Made by a program: the position numbers and the translations under genes. From positions 1 through 31,225 of IMG/VR virus record IMGVR_UViG_3300047551_000100: 31,225 nucleotides of DNA, one strand, 5' to 3'. The notes below the pieces were generated by a model that was given only the letters and a program-made list of their open reading frames with translations, had not been told where the DNA came from and did no database searches. Positions within the stretch are counted from its first letter, which is position 1; every line of letters begins with the position of its first letter. The DNA is from a virus. This document shows positions 1 to 8,063 of the stretch, in pieces.

Positions 1-63
1 GGCTTGTCCGTTAAACCTATTAACAAGTACGACTATACAAAACCACATTTGTTAAAGAAGTGA
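1..63 (+). CDS. 3' end of an upstream gene (partial)
   Basis: Frame 1 is open from the first base to a TGA at 61-63, giving about 20 C-terminal residues ending HLLKK. The stop sits 9 bases before the next start, and the Shine-Dalgarno of that gene overlaps it, which is how the rest of this operon is packed. In many phages the gene just before the portal region is the terminase large subunit. That identity is inferred from position only; the fragment is too short to recognise. Confidence 0.4.
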   Translation, partial: GLSVKPINKYDYTKPHLLKK

Positions 64-72
64 GGGGCTAAC

Positions 73-486
73 ATGAGTGTATTACATGATTACAAGTGTC
101 CGGTGCATGGCTACTTTGAAAGTCGGCAGGCAGTATGTCCTTCCGGCTGTACCGACGTGCAGTTGGTGTTCCTGCAACCTGTCGGAATTGCCAGTGATGC
201 AACGAAACATAATGACAAAACGCTAAAACAACTTGCGCTAGACTTCAAGATGAGCGATATTAAATCGACCAGAGAAGGTGAGGCGCAACCGCCGCGCCAT
301 GCCACGCCGAATAATCCGTTCGCACCCCGTTGGGGATCGCCTGCGGAAGTGGGTGGCTACAACCTTAACTCGATTGCAGGTGAGTCAGTATCAGGAATGC
401 AGGCGGTCAAGCAAGCGGGTACGAATTTGAGTGGCCCGAAAGTGGGGTCTTACATTGCCGACCATGAGAACTTACAGATCAAATGA
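73..486 (+). CDS. Small zinc-ribbon-like phage protein upstream of portal
   Basis: A 137-residue protein beginning with a compact Cys/His segment: YKCPVHGYFE at about 8-17, then CPSGC at about 22-26. This looks like half of a zinc ribbon of the FmdB/regulatory type often seen in phage head operons. The rest is Pro/Gly-rich with no recognisable catalytic motif. It starts at ATG 73 after a GAGGGGCTAAC leader and overlaps the portal gene by 4 bases (ATGA), so the two are probably translationally coupled. Function is unknown; a role in assembly or packaging is only inferred from position. Confidence 0.7.
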   Translation: MSVLHDYKCPVHGYFESRQAVCPSGCTDVQLVFLQPVGIASDATKHNDKTLKQLALDFKMSDIKSTREGEAQPPRHATPNNPFAPRWGSPAEVGGYNLNSIAGESVSGMQAVKQAGTNLSGPKVGSYIADHENLQIK

Positions 487-2129
487 GAATTCCTGAAAAC
501 CCAGTTGATCGCCAAGCGTTCTATGTTGACATCATGAACAAGTGTCTGGTGTCTCAAGGTGAGCGCCAAGCACAATACTCCACACTGCGTTCCTACTACC
601 TGTTCGGCGCTGATCAAAACTCACCGCCTGCGCACTTCAATAAAATCTATCCGCACATTGATCAACTGTCTGCTTTTATGTACTCGGCAGACACGACGCG
701 CTTCTCGATCAAGATGGGCGCGTCTGTGCCGGAAGTGTTCAAAAAGAAAATACCTGCACTGACCAAAGCATTGCACGACTACTGGATGGCAAGCAATGCA
801 GATCAAGTGTTTGGTCAGGCATTGAATTGGGCGTTTTGCTACAACTCTACCTTTGTCAAACTAATCTGGCGCAATGGTATCCACCCCTACATGGTGGAAC
901 CCGGCGTGTTTGGTGTGCTACGCGAAGACACACCGTACACAGACCGCCAAGAGGCAATGGTGCAAGAGTTCTACATGACCAAATCGGAACTCTACTCGCG
1001 CCTGTACTCGCATGAAAAACGTGATGAGATTCTAAGTCGCATTGCGTTAGCTGAACAACAAACCAAGAAGTACCCTGAAGGCGTTGAGCGCCTAGTGACT
1101 TCTGCGGTTGATCCGACGATTTACGGTAACGTGCAAATGAATCTGGCTGGCAACATGACGTACACGCCACAGATTGCAGAGCCTACCGTCAAGATGCGGG
1201 AGCTTTGGATATACGACGATAAGTTTGATGATTATGTCTGCGTCACGATTGCTGATCCAGACATTGTGATCTATGACCGTACATCCAAGAGTCTATTCTT
1301 ACAAGGTGAGCAGCCGTTTGTTCAAATCTGCCCATCGCCTCAATACGATTACTACTATGGTCAGTCTGAAACGCAGCGTCTTGTGTTCTTGCAAGAGATG
1401 CGTAATAAACGAACCGGACAGATACTCGAATTGCTGGATAAACAGGTCAACCCACCCAAAGCGTTTATCGGCTTCCAAGGAATCTTGGATGAAAAGATGT
1501 TTGCGCTTAATCGTGCCAACGGCATGGTGGCGTCTGATATGCCTAACGCCAAGGTAGAAGAGTTCACGCCAAACATCCCGAATGACTTGTTCCGCGAACT
1601 CGGTGAGATTGACGCCATGTTTGCTGAAGCCTCTGGTATCACCAGCGTCTTGTCGGGTCGTGGCGAAACTGGCGTTCGTAGCCAAGGCCATGCCTCGCAG
1701 CTTGCTCGACTTGGCTCCTCCCGCGCTAAGAAACGCGCATTGACCATTGAAGACAGCCTTGAGAAAATTGCAACGCTGTATCTGAAGATGATGATGGTCT
1801 ATGACGATACGCGCTACCGTGACGAAGATGGCAACGAATTCATTGCCGCCCAGTTTACGGAAGACTTTGTTGTCAAAGTCGATGCGCATTCCAACTCGCC
1901 AATCTTCATGGAAGACGCTAGAGACTTGGCGTTCAACCTATTCAGCGCTGGCGCAATTGGTAAGGCCAGCTTGCTAGAGATGGTCGAGCCGCCAATGAAA
2001 GATCGACTGGTGGAAGAGGTCAAGGCGATGGAATCTGCCGCAGCAATGCAGCAAATGATGCAGCCTCCTGCCGCACCGGAAGGTGGCGCACCAGAGCAAC
2101 CCGAACAACCACAACTGAGGGCCGTGTAA
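483..2129 (+). CDS. Portal protein
   Basis: A 548-residue protein in the size range of podoviral portals. The portal is a dodecameric ring at one capsid vertex through which DNA is packaged and ejected. Supporting features are an N-terminal helical region, a long central alpha/beta body containing the stretch VFLQEMRNKRTGQILELLDK (about 301-320) typical of portal stem helices, the segment EASGITSVLSGRGE (about 381-394) typical of the portal family, and a Pro/Gln-rich acidic C-terminus after about residue 515. It follows the zinc-ribbon gene with an ATGA overlap and precedes scaffold and capsid genes, the standard portal position. The call rests on family resemblance and context. Confidence 0.85.
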   Translation: MRIPENPVDRQAFYVDIMNKCLVSQGERQAQYSTLRSYYLFGADQNSPPAHFNKIYPHIDQLSAFMYSADTTRFSIKMGASVPEVFKKKIPALTKALHDYWMASNADQVFGQALNWAFCYNSTFVKLIWRNGIHPYMVEPGVFGVLREDTPYTDRQEAMVQEFYMTKSELYSRLYSHEKRDEILSRIALAEQQTKKYPEGVERLVTSAVDPTIYGNVQMNLAGNMTYTPQIAEPTVKMRELWIYDDKFDDYVCVTIADPDIVIYDRTSKSLFLQGEQPFVQICPSPQYDYYYGQSETQRLVFLQEMRNKRTGQILELLDKQVNPPKAFIGFQGILDEKMFALNRANGMVASDMPNAKVEEFTPNIPNDLFRELGEIDAMFAEASGITSVLSGRGETGVRSQGHASQLARLGSSRAKKRALTIEDSLEKIATLYLKMMMVYDDTRYRDEDGNEFIAAQFTEDFVVKVDAHSNSPIFMEDARDLAFNLFSAGAIGKASLLEMVEPPMKDRLVEEVKAMESAAAMQQMMQPPAAPEGGAPEQPEQPQLRAV

Positions 2130-2302
2130 TGGATCAAAGATCAGGCGCAATGAACTCACAGTCAATGGTCAAAAACGGGGATCAGCCCCGCATGACGCAG
2201 CGTGATATTCAATCGACAAGACAACCACCGTCGATGAGCTTTAACCGTAACGCCTTCAAGACTGCCACCCGAAATACTGGCACTAGAAGCACCGGACGAT
2301 AG
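2129..2302 (+). CDS. Small basic hypothetical protein after portal (57 aa)
   Basis: The portal stop and this ATG overlap as TAATG, and the frame stays open for 57 residues to a TAG at 2300-2302. The product starts MDQRSGAMNSQSM and ends TGTRSTGR. It is rich in Arg, Ser, Thr, Gln and Asn and is probably disordered and basic. An intrinsic terminator follows 12 bases downstream, so this is the last gene of the portal transcription unit. No family recognised. The tight overlap and the terminator position argue that it is real. Confidence 0.6.
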   Translation: MDQRSGAMNSQSMVKNGDQPRMTQRDIQSTRQPPSMSFNRNAFKTATRNTGTRSTGR

Positions 2303-2314
2303 TAAAATAGCAAC

Positions 2315-2338
2315 GGGCAACATTTTGCCCCTTTTTTT
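2315..2338 (+). terminator. Rho-independent terminator after the portal unit
   Basis: A perfect 6-bp stem GGGCAA / TTGCCC with a 4-base loop is followed by C and seven T residues. It lies in the gap between the 57-aa gene and the next promoter, where a terminator would separate the portal unit from the capsid unit. Confidence 0.8.
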
Positions 2339-2340
2339 AG

Positions 2341-2370
2341 TTGACGCGATAGTTAATTTATATCTATCGT
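2341..2370 (+). promoter_or_regulatory. Candidate sigma70 promoter for the scaffold/capsid unit
   Basis: TTGACG (2341-2346) matches a -35 box in 5 of 6 positions. Possible -10 boxes are TATCGT at 2365-2370 (18-bp spacer) or the overlapping TATCTA at 2361 (short spacer), so the -10 is not certain. A 6-bp inverted repeat CGATAG (2347-2352) / CTATCG (2364-2369) lies inside and could be an operator. The site sits directly after a terminator and about 25 bases before the next gene. Confidence 0.5.
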
Positions 2371-2392
2371 TCGCGCAACATAGGAGTACCAA

Positions 2393-2824
2393 ATGGCTGT
2401 GAAAACACAGGACATGATGGACTTGATGAAGGCTGATCAAGGAATGGGAGGCGAACCCGCCACCCCGCCTGCGTTTGAGCAGGAGGAATCGACTGCGCCA
2501 ATGGCAAGTCCGATGAGTACGCCAGAGCCAAAGCGCGGTGAAGAAGAAGCTGCGCGACTAAACATCATGATGGCGCTAGACATGATGCAACAAGCACTAG
2601 CCGCCTTCGACATGGGTTCGGAAGAATCCAAAACCATTGAGAAAGTGATCGCTGAGATTACGCGCCGCTTTGGTGAGCGCGAGTCTGATTCGCGTCGCTT
2701 GATGCCTTCTGAAATCATCCAGATGATTCAGTCTCTACCACAAGCGGGTGGCGCTACGCCGGGGCAGAGAGAAGCAATGTCAGCGCCTATCGCGGGAACT
2801 ACCGCACCACCACTTCCAATTTAA
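2393..2824 (+). CDS. Hypothetical head-region protein (143 aa)
   Basis: First gene of the capsid transcription unit, with a GGAG ribosome site 8-11 bases before ATG 2393. The protein is Met-rich and low in complexity: an acidic, Pro-rich N-terminal third (about 1-50), a helical middle with several MM pairs (ARLNIMMALDMMQQALAAF, about 54-72), a charged helix to about 105 and a Pro/Ala tail. The composition suits an assembly or scaffold-associated protein, as does its place upstream of the scaffold-like gene. No family recognised. Confidence 0.6.
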   Translation: MAVKTQDMMDLMKADQGMGGEPATPPAFEQEESTAPMASPMSTPEPKRGEEEAARLNIMMALDMMQQALAAFDMGSEESKTIEKVIAEITRRFGERESDSRRLMPSEIIQMIQSLPQAGGATPGQREAMSAPIAGTTAPPLPI

Positions 2825-2833
2825 GGAGCAATC

Positions 2834-3019
2834 ATGGAACTTTTTAAGCCAAAGGGTGCAATGACCGTTCGCCGCCCGACTGACAACTCGCAGATGAATG
2901 GTCAAATTTACAACACGCCTCGTTTTGCAGAAATGGGTGGCCTGTCGAACCCGTCGAAGACTGGTAAGCGCAACGCCATGACCATGAGCAAGCCGGGCGA
3001 CACCAAGAAAGTTTACTAA
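2834..3019 (+). CDS. Small basic hypothetical protein (61 aa)
   Basis: ATG 2834 follows AAGGAGCAATC, a strong ribosome site, nine bases after the previous stop. The product is basic and rich in Lys, Asn, Pro and Thr (start MELFKPKGAMTV, end KPGDTKKVY), and probably disordered. It lies between two head-assembly genes in one operon. No function recognised. Confidence 0.6.
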   Translation: MELFKPKGAMTVRRPTDNSQMNGQIYNTPRFAEMGGLSNPSKTGKRNAMTMSKPGDTKKVY

Positions 3020-3038
3020 TTAACACAAGGGGCTAATC

Positions 3039-3566
3039 ATGAGTCTGGAAAATTACTCTCCCGAAGCAATTGAAGAGCTTGCTGCGCTCTCAAAACGTCT
3101 ATCGGAAGACCCAAAAACACGCAAATCCTTTCTGAAACTGGCAAAAGAGGTCAATCCTGACCTGCCTGTGCCGGAATTAGAAATGGAAGAGGTGGTCAAC
3201 CAGCGTGTTTCGGCTTCTGAGCAGCGTGTGGCTGATCTTGAGAAGCAGTTGCGTGCGCGTGAGGTGCGTGATGAACTCAATCGCCGCCGTAGCAAACTCA
3301 AAGAGAGTGGTTATGCTCAGTCTGATGATGACATTCTTGAAATTGAGAAACTGATGACCGACAAAGGTATTGCCAATCATGAAACTGCCGCTGATTACTG
3401 GCGTCACATGAAGCAATCGGCAGTACCGACACCCGGTTATCCACAACCCGTCATGTCTCGCATGGATGTGAAGGGTTATATGAAGAATCCGGTAGCTGCT
3501 GCGCGTGAAAACGCAGCGGCGGCTTTGGCTGAATTACGCAAGAATCCAAAGCCAATCGGTTTGTAA
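3039..3566 (+). CDS. Putative scaffolding protein
   Basis: A 175-residue, highly charged and mainly helical protein directly upstream of the major capsid gene. Residues about 48-85 form a coiled-coil-like stretch (VVNQRVSASEQRVADLEKQL, then charged repeats). The C-terminus is short and basic (AELRKNPKPIGL), as in scaffolds that dock on the capsid protein. Scaffolding proteins template procapsid assembly and leave before maturation. The call comes from composition, size and the conserved scaffold-then-capsid order; I recognise no sequence family. Its leader contains GGGGCTAATC before ATG 3039. Confidence 0.6.
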   Translation: MSLENYSPEAIEELAALSKRLSEDPKTRKSFLKLAKEVNPDLPVPELEMEEVVNQRVSASEQRVADLEKQLRAREVRDELNRRRSKLKESGYAQSDDDILEIEKLMTDKGIANHETAADYWRHMKQSAVPTPGYPQPVMSRMDVKGYMKNPVAAARENAAAALAELRKNPKPIGL

Positions 3567-3596
3567 GGGGCTATTTTTAAACTTCGGAGGTAAATT

Positions 3597-4607
3597 ATGC
3601 CTATTGGTGGCGGCATTCTTCCGGCTTCGGGTACTAATCAGTACAACGAGTTGACCTACGTCACTCGTCGGGCATTTATCCCGAAGTTGGTCGTACAAAT
3701 CTACAATTCAACGCCCCTGATGGCGGCACTGATTGCAAACTCGCAGACTGCCTCCGGCGGTGTGTCGTCTGTATCGGTTCCAGTTCAGGGTTCCCAATTC
3801 GTGAATGCTCAGTGGTCGGACTATTCGGGTTCGTTCGCACAGCCTTCCGTTCAGCAAGGTGCTTACCAAGCTGAATTTAACCTGAAGCTACTGGTTTCTC
3901 CCGTACCGTTCCTCGGTATGGAAGGTGCCGTACAGCAAGACTACGCAATCATTCCTCTGATCGAAGCGCGTATGAACGACGCGACCAACGTGATGATGGA
4001 TTCGATGGCAACCGCGCTGTACACCAACACCACGAACAACCAGCAATTCATCGGTCTGCCTGCGGCAGTGGATGATGGTACTGGCACCGCAACCTACGGT
4101 AACATCAACCGTAGCACAAACACATGGTGGAAATCCAAGCAATACGCTGCTGGCTCGGTCAACCCGACCCGTCAAAACGTACTGCAATACATTTCCGGCA
4201 CCGTGAAGAATGGCGCAGAGGTTCCGACCTTCGGCGTTTGCGGCTTTGGTACTTGGACACTGCTGGCACAGGATTATGTAGGCCAAGAAAACTACATGAT
4301 CACTCCCGGCTCCGGCTTTGATGGTGACGCCAATGGCCCACAGGCTGCATTCCGCGCCCTGATGGTTGCTGGTGTGCCAATCTATCCAGACCCGTATTGC
4401 CCGGAAGGTACGCTCTACCTGCTGAATACGAACTATCTCTCGCTCTACATCCATGAGCAGGCATCGTTCGCCTTCACTGGCTTCGAGTCCACACTTCCGA
4501 ACTTCCAGATTGGCTACGTTGGTGCAGTTCTGATGATTGCAGAATTGGTAAACACCAAGCCGAAAGCCATGACGAAGATTACGGGCTACAACTCTTTGAG
4601 CCTGTAA
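3597..4607 (+). CDS. Major capsid protein
   Basis: A 336-residue protein that should form the icosahedral shell, probably with an HK97-type fold. Supporting features are its place after portal and scaffold-like genes, a strong ribosome site (CGGAGG before ATG 3597), an N-terminal arm with the segment YVTRRAFIPKLVVQIYNSTP (about 22-41), a long helix EARMNDATNVMMDSMATALY (about 123-142) like the HK97 spine helix, and a C-terminal beta-rich axial-domain-like region ending KITGYNSLSL. The sequence resembles capsid proteins of podovirus-like metagenomic phages. No protease gene is nearby, so cleavage during maturation is not suggested. Confidence 0.85.
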   Translation: MPIGGGILPASGTNQYNELTYVTRRAFIPKLVVQIYNSTPLMAALIANSQTASGGVSSVSVPVQGSQFVNAQWSDYSGSFAQPSVQQGAYQAEFNLKLLVSPVPFLGMEGAVQQDYAIIPLIEARMNDATNVMMDSMATALYTNTTNNQQFIGLPAAVDDGTGTATYGNINRSTNTWWKSKQYAAGSVNPTRQNVLQYISGTVKNGAEVPTFGVCGFGTWTLLAQDYVGQENYMITPGSGFDGDANGPQAAFRALMVAGVPIYPDPYCPEGTLYLLNTNYLSLYIHEQASFAFTGFESTLPNFQIGYVGAVLMIAELVNTKPKAMTKITGYNSLSL

Positions 4608-4617
4608 GGAGGAAATC

Positions 4618-4941
4618 ATGTCTCTTGCAACTAATAAAATCATTCTGGCTGGCGCTCAGAGCAATACTCCGGGTGCCTACTTCCAGACTGTTACCGTCAC
4701 CGCTGTCGATTCTGGCAACGGCACCGTTATCCCGGCTGGCATCTATGTGATGTTCCCGTCGGCTAACGTGACCGTGCTGGCTTACAACGGTTCCGCAAAC
4801 TCGACTGTCATGGCTGCTAATACTGGTGGCGTTGTGATTTCTGATGGTGTCAACGTCTATGCTAAGAATTCTTCTGGCAATGCGACTGTGACCCTGTTGG
4901 ACATCAATGGCGGTCAAGCTGCTGGCGAAACCTACGCATAA
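4618..4941 (+). CDS. Putative capsid decoration or head-associated protein (107 aa)
   Basis: A small beta-rich protein immediately after the capsid gene, with ribosome site AAGGAGG before ATG 4618. It alternates Val, Thr, Asn and Gly strands throughout, for example YFQTVTVTAVDSGNGTVIPA (about 21-40) and GNATVTLLDING (about 89-100). Almost no long helices are apparent. Position and fold type suit a decoration protein that binds the shell, but this is inference; no family recognised. Confidence 0.6.
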   Translation: MSLATNKIILAGAQSNTPGAYFQTVTVTAVDSGNGTVIPAGIYVMFPSANVTVLAYNGSANSTVMAANTGGVVISDGVNVYAKNSSGNATVTLLDINGGQAAGETYA

Positions 4942-4950
4942 GGGGGAGCT

Positions 4951-5352
4951 ATGGACGCAAATGCAGTAGGCCGTTCGTATCCAGATTCGTTTGGCAATTA
5001 CCGACTGGCAGAGCAAACAGGCGTAAGCCTCGCTGCCACAGGTGATGTCACGACTTTGGTTGCGCAGGCGGCAACTAAATACATTGTGCGTCGGATAGTT
5101 CTGTCTAACTTCAGTGGTAATGCAAGTGGTGCCAATGTGGGTGTCTTCACTGCCGCAAGCGGTGGAGGCACTGCCATTGCAGCCGATCAGACTTTGAGCG
5201 CCGCAACTGGCTCGACTAAGTTTGATGATCTGACATTGGCCTCCGCTGCAAACACTGACGTTCAAACTGCCCGAGTGCTTTATGTTAATTGTTCGGTCAA
5301 TGCCGCAGTCACTTGCGACGTTGCCCTTTATGGAGATATTGTCTCGTTATGA
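4951..5352 (+). CDS. Putative beta-rich head protein (133 aa)
   Basis: A 133-residue Ala/Val/Thr-rich protein with strong beta character (ATKYIVRRIVLSNFSGNASG at about 43-62, ARVLYVNCSVNAAVTCDVAL at about 107-126). A GGGGGAG ribosome site precedes ATG 4951. It probably forms part of the capsid or neck with the neighbouring 107-aa protein. The stop overlaps the next start as ATGA. No named family recognised. Confidence 0.6.
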   Translation: MDANAVGRSYPDSFGNYRLAEQTGVSLAATGDVTTLVAQAATKYIVRRIVLSNFSGNASGANVGVFTAASGGGTAIAADQTLSAATGSTKFDDLTLASAANTDVQTARVLYVNCSVNAAVTCDVALYGDIVSL

Positions 5353-5690
5353 CCACGATCTTTGTTCGCAATAATGGTTCTGAGCCTTTTTCCGACGGTT
5401 TAGATGGTGTTGTTTACCATTTTGAGCCGGGGAAAGAGATTGAGATTCCTGAAATTGCGGCAAAGCATATCTTTGGTTATGGCGATGATGATAAAGAGCC
5501 GTATCTTGTAAGACTTGGCTGGATGAAAATGAGTAACCAGTTTAACGAAGCAATGGAAAAACTGGCCTTGTTTTCTTTTTCGAAAGAGTCTGTAAAGCCC
5601 GTCCACTTGTCAGCCCCAGTGGTGGAACGAGTAGCCGCCCCAATGCCCAAGGCAAAGGGTGCGGCGAAAGTTGCAAACCTTAATGGTTAA
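5349..5690 (+). CDS. Hypothetical head protein (113 aa)
   Basis: I place the start at ATG 5349 because it overlaps the previous TGA as ATGA; a longer in-frame start at 5289 would lie inside the previous gene. The protein starts MTTIFVRNNGSEPFSDGLDG and has a compact N-terminal domain (about 1-75), then a Val/Pro/Ala/Lys-rich tail that looks disordered. This type commonly sits between capsid and adaptor genes in related phages. Its function there is unknown to me. Confidence 0.65.
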   Translation: MTTIFVRNNGSEPFSDGLDGVVYHFEPGKEIEIPEIAAKHIFGYGDDDKEPYLVRLGWMKMSNQFNEAMEKLALFSFSKESVKPVHLSAPVVERVAAPMPKAKGAAKVANLNG

Positions 5691-5692
5691 AC

Positions 5693-6331
5693 ATGGCCGA
5701 TACGCTGTCAGGTTACATTACGCAGACCCGGCGTTTATTGCATGACGTTAATGCGAACTTCTGGACAGATGCAGAGCTAACGGATTACATAAACGATGGG
5801 CGTAACACCCTAGTCCGAGACTCAGGGTGCAACCGCGTTTTGCAAAACCACACCGTACCGTACAACGTCGAAACCATCGACTTTTCTGACCTGCCGGAAG
5901 GCGTCAATACCGTTGATGTGCTAAATGTCATCCTCTACTGGGGGAACTCGCGCATTCCGCTGTATTACCTACCTTGGACTGACTTCAATGCTCAGTTGCG
6001 CTATTGGCAAAACTACAATGGGCGTCCGGTAGGCTTTTCCATGTATGGGCCTAAGAAGATTTTTATTGGCCCCAAGCCTGATCAGGCGTACCAAATGGAG
6101 ATTGATACCGTTGTCTTGGTTGATCCAATGGTAGCGGGTTCAGACGTAGAAACATTACCCACCCCATTTACTGAAGCGGTGCCTTTCTACGCCGCTTACA
6201 TAGCAAAATATCAAGAGCAATCCTACGGCGAGGCTGAAATCTTCAAGCAAGAGTACAGCAAGCACGTTATGGAAGCTCTGAACACTACATTTACTCGCAG
6301 GCTGCCGACACCTTATACAGCGGGGTATTGA
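5693..6331 (+). CDS. Head-tail adaptor protein (gp4/SU10-adaptor-like)
   Basis: A 212-residue protein of the size and layout of podoviral adaptors, which bind below the portal and connect it to the tail nozzle. The N-terminus SGYITQTRRLLHD...FWTDAELTDYINDGRN (about 5-35) is the characteristic helical start of this family. A beta-rich central domain follows (GPKKIFIGPKPDQAYQMEID, about 121-140), then the helical segment EAVPFYAAYIAKYQEQSYGE (about 161-180). Its place between capsid and nozzle genes agrees. Family assignment rests on recognition and synteny. Confidence 0.75.
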   Translation: MADTLSGYITQTRRLLHDVNANFWTDAELTDYINDGRNTLVRDSGCNRVLQNHTVPYNVETIDFSDLPEGVNTVDVLNVILYWGNSRIPLYYLPWTDFNAQLRYWQNYNGRPVGFSMYGPKKIFIGPKPDQAYQMEIDTVVLVDPMVAGSDVETLPTPFTEAVPFYAAYIAKYQEQSYGEAEIFKQEYSKHVMEALNTTFTRRLPTPYTAGY

Positions 6332-6332
6332 T

Positions 6333-8063
6333 ATGGCTGCGGCAGAGCAGAAAAAAAGTTACGCCGTAGTCAAAGACTTCAAAGGTCTTAACACCAAGAA
6401 CAACCGCACGGTGATTGGTGATGGCGAGTTTAGCTGGCTAGAGAACATCCAGCCCATTGGCTATGGCAACCTAAAAACAATCCCCGGCAACCAACAGCTT
6501 GCGAATGTTGCGTTTACTGCGAATGTTTCGTTTCTAGGCTCTGTCAACATCAGCAATAACGAGTATGTGCTGGCGTTTCAGAATGACGGTTCAGCACAGT
6601 ACGTCAACATTACGACAGGCGCTCAAGGCAACATAGCGCCAGCCAATACGTTCTCAAATGCTAACGTCATGGTGACGCAGTGGCGTAATGAACGTGCGCT
6701 GATTATTGATCCTAACAATGGCTACAAGACTTGGGATGGCACCAACCTTCATTCGATTGGCAGCATTAACTCTGTCACTATCAATAATGGCGGCAGCAAT
6801 TATTCTGCTTCCAACACAACCGTTACATTTGGTGCGCCCAACGAAGCCAACGGCGTGCAAGCCACTGGAACCGTCGTTGTAGTTGCCAATGCGGTATCTG
6901 AAGTCATTGTCACGGAAGCTGGCACAGGTTATACCTCTGCGCCCACTGTGACGATTTCTGGCGCAGGTGCTAATGCAAACGTGACCTGCACGATTTTGAA
7001 TCAAAGCGGTTCAGACATTGCAACCTTCTCAGGCCGCACTTGGATTTCTCAAGATCGGACGGTGTACTACAGCGCAACAGACACCTATAACGATTTTATT
7101 AACATTACTGCCGGGTTTATTACGTTAAGTGACGCAACGCTGCGTACTGTCATTACCCGCATTCTGTCTGCTAACAACTTCTTGTATGTGTTTGGCGAAG
7201 ACAGCATCAACGTCTTCTCGGATGTGCGGATTGACTCTACGCTTGGCACCACGTTGTTTACCAACACCAACGTATCTGCCTCGGTAGGTTCTAAGTTAAA
7301 GCACGCCATTTTTCCGTATTTCCGTTCAGTATTGTTTATGAACGAATATGGTGTCTATGCACTGGTTGGCGCTACAACGACTAAGATCAGCGATCCGTTA
7401 GACGGTATATTTCCGTTTATTAACTTTAATGAAGAGATTAGTGGCGGTCAGTGCTTAATCAATAATATTTTGTGCGCAGTTTATAACTTTAAGTTCAATG
7501 ACGATGGCACAGAGCGCTGGATTCAGGCGGCGTTCTTTGAGCGCAAGTGGTTCTTTACGAATCAATTAACTGATTGCTACTATGTGGTGCCTGCGTTTAA
7601 AGATGGTTTCTTAAATCTGTATGGCACGGCTGGTCAAAACCTATTTCAGTTCTATGAGGATGCGGCTAATCCAGTCGATATGATTGTGGAAACAGCCTTG
7701 TTGCCAATGGGTGATCCTATTCGTGACAAGCAGGCTTTGAAGATTGGTATTGAAGCAACGCTTGGCAATACGCCTATCGTGTTTGTTGCTTATGTTGATT
7801 CAGAAAACCAGCAATCTCCGGCAATTGATTTTTCTAACTCAATTACTTGGGTTAATAATGTAGGCACCGTGATCTCATGGAGCAATAATGCCAGTGCAAT
7901 TATTGGCTGGTCTAGCCCATCAAGCTCCGGCGCTGGTTATTATTTATACAAAAAAGATGCCAAGATGTTTGGCAAGTATTTGGGCATGACCCTAACAGGC
8001 AGTGTTACACCATTTACACTCAACGGTTTCGAGTTTGAGCATGAATTGAGAGCGAGGTTCTAA
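6333..8063 (+). CDS. Putative tail nozzle / packaged-DNA stabilisation-like protein
   Basis: A 576-residue, mostly beta protein following the adaptor, where podoviruses place the nozzle or stopper (P22 gp10 or T7 gp12-like role): closing the portal channel and carrying fibres. The N-terminus contains DFKGLNTKNNRTVIGDGEFS (about 13-32), a segment typical of these proteins, and the body alternates strands as in a beta-propeller. Between about residues 145 and 225 there are two copies of a Gly-rich repeat (NNGGSNYS... and EAGTGYTSAPTVTIS...), which look like an inserted small beta domain. It starts one base after the adaptor stop. Confidence 0.7.
   Translation: MAAAEQKKSYAVVKDFKGLNTKNNRTVIGDGEFSWLENIQPIGYGNLKTIPGNQQLANVAFTANVSFLGSVNISNNEYVLAFQNDGSAQYVNITTGAQGNIAPANTFSNANVMVTQWRNERALIIDPNNGYKTWDGTNLHSIGSINSVTINNGGSNYSASNTTVTFGAPNEANGVQATGTVVVVANAVSEVIVTEAGTGYTSAPTVTISGAGANANVTCTILNQSGSDIATFSGRTWISQDRTVYYSATDTYNDFINITAGFITLSDATLRTVITRILSANNFLYVFGEDSINVFSDVRIDSTLGTTLFTNTNVSASVGSKLKHAIFPYFRSVLFMNEYGVYALVGATTTKISDPLDGIFPFINFNEEISGGQCLINNILCAVYNFKFNDDGTERWIQAAFFERKWFFTNQLTDCYYVVPAFKDGFLNLYGTAGQNLFQFYEDAANPVDMIVETALLPMGDPIRDKQALKIGIEATLGNTPIVFVAYVDSENQQSPAIDFSNSITWVNNVGTVISWSNNASAIIGWSSPSSSGAGYYLYKKDAKMFGKYLGMTLTGSVTPFTLNGFEFEHELRARF

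Noticed and set aside
1299-1889. Long minus-strand open frame (196 aa) inside the portal gene
   Set aside because: It lies wholly within a well-supported plus-strand gene, has no ribosome site or family resemblance, and is a shadow of codon bias.
3888-4643. Minus-strand open frame of 251 aa opposite the capsid gene
   Set aside because: Low-quality composition (many His, Cys, Arg) and complete overlap with the major capsid gene; no independent support.
4579-5265. Minus-strand open frame of 228 aa opposite two head genes
   Set aside because: Cys/Ser-rich shadow of Ala/Thr/Val-rich genes on the plus strand; no start signal.
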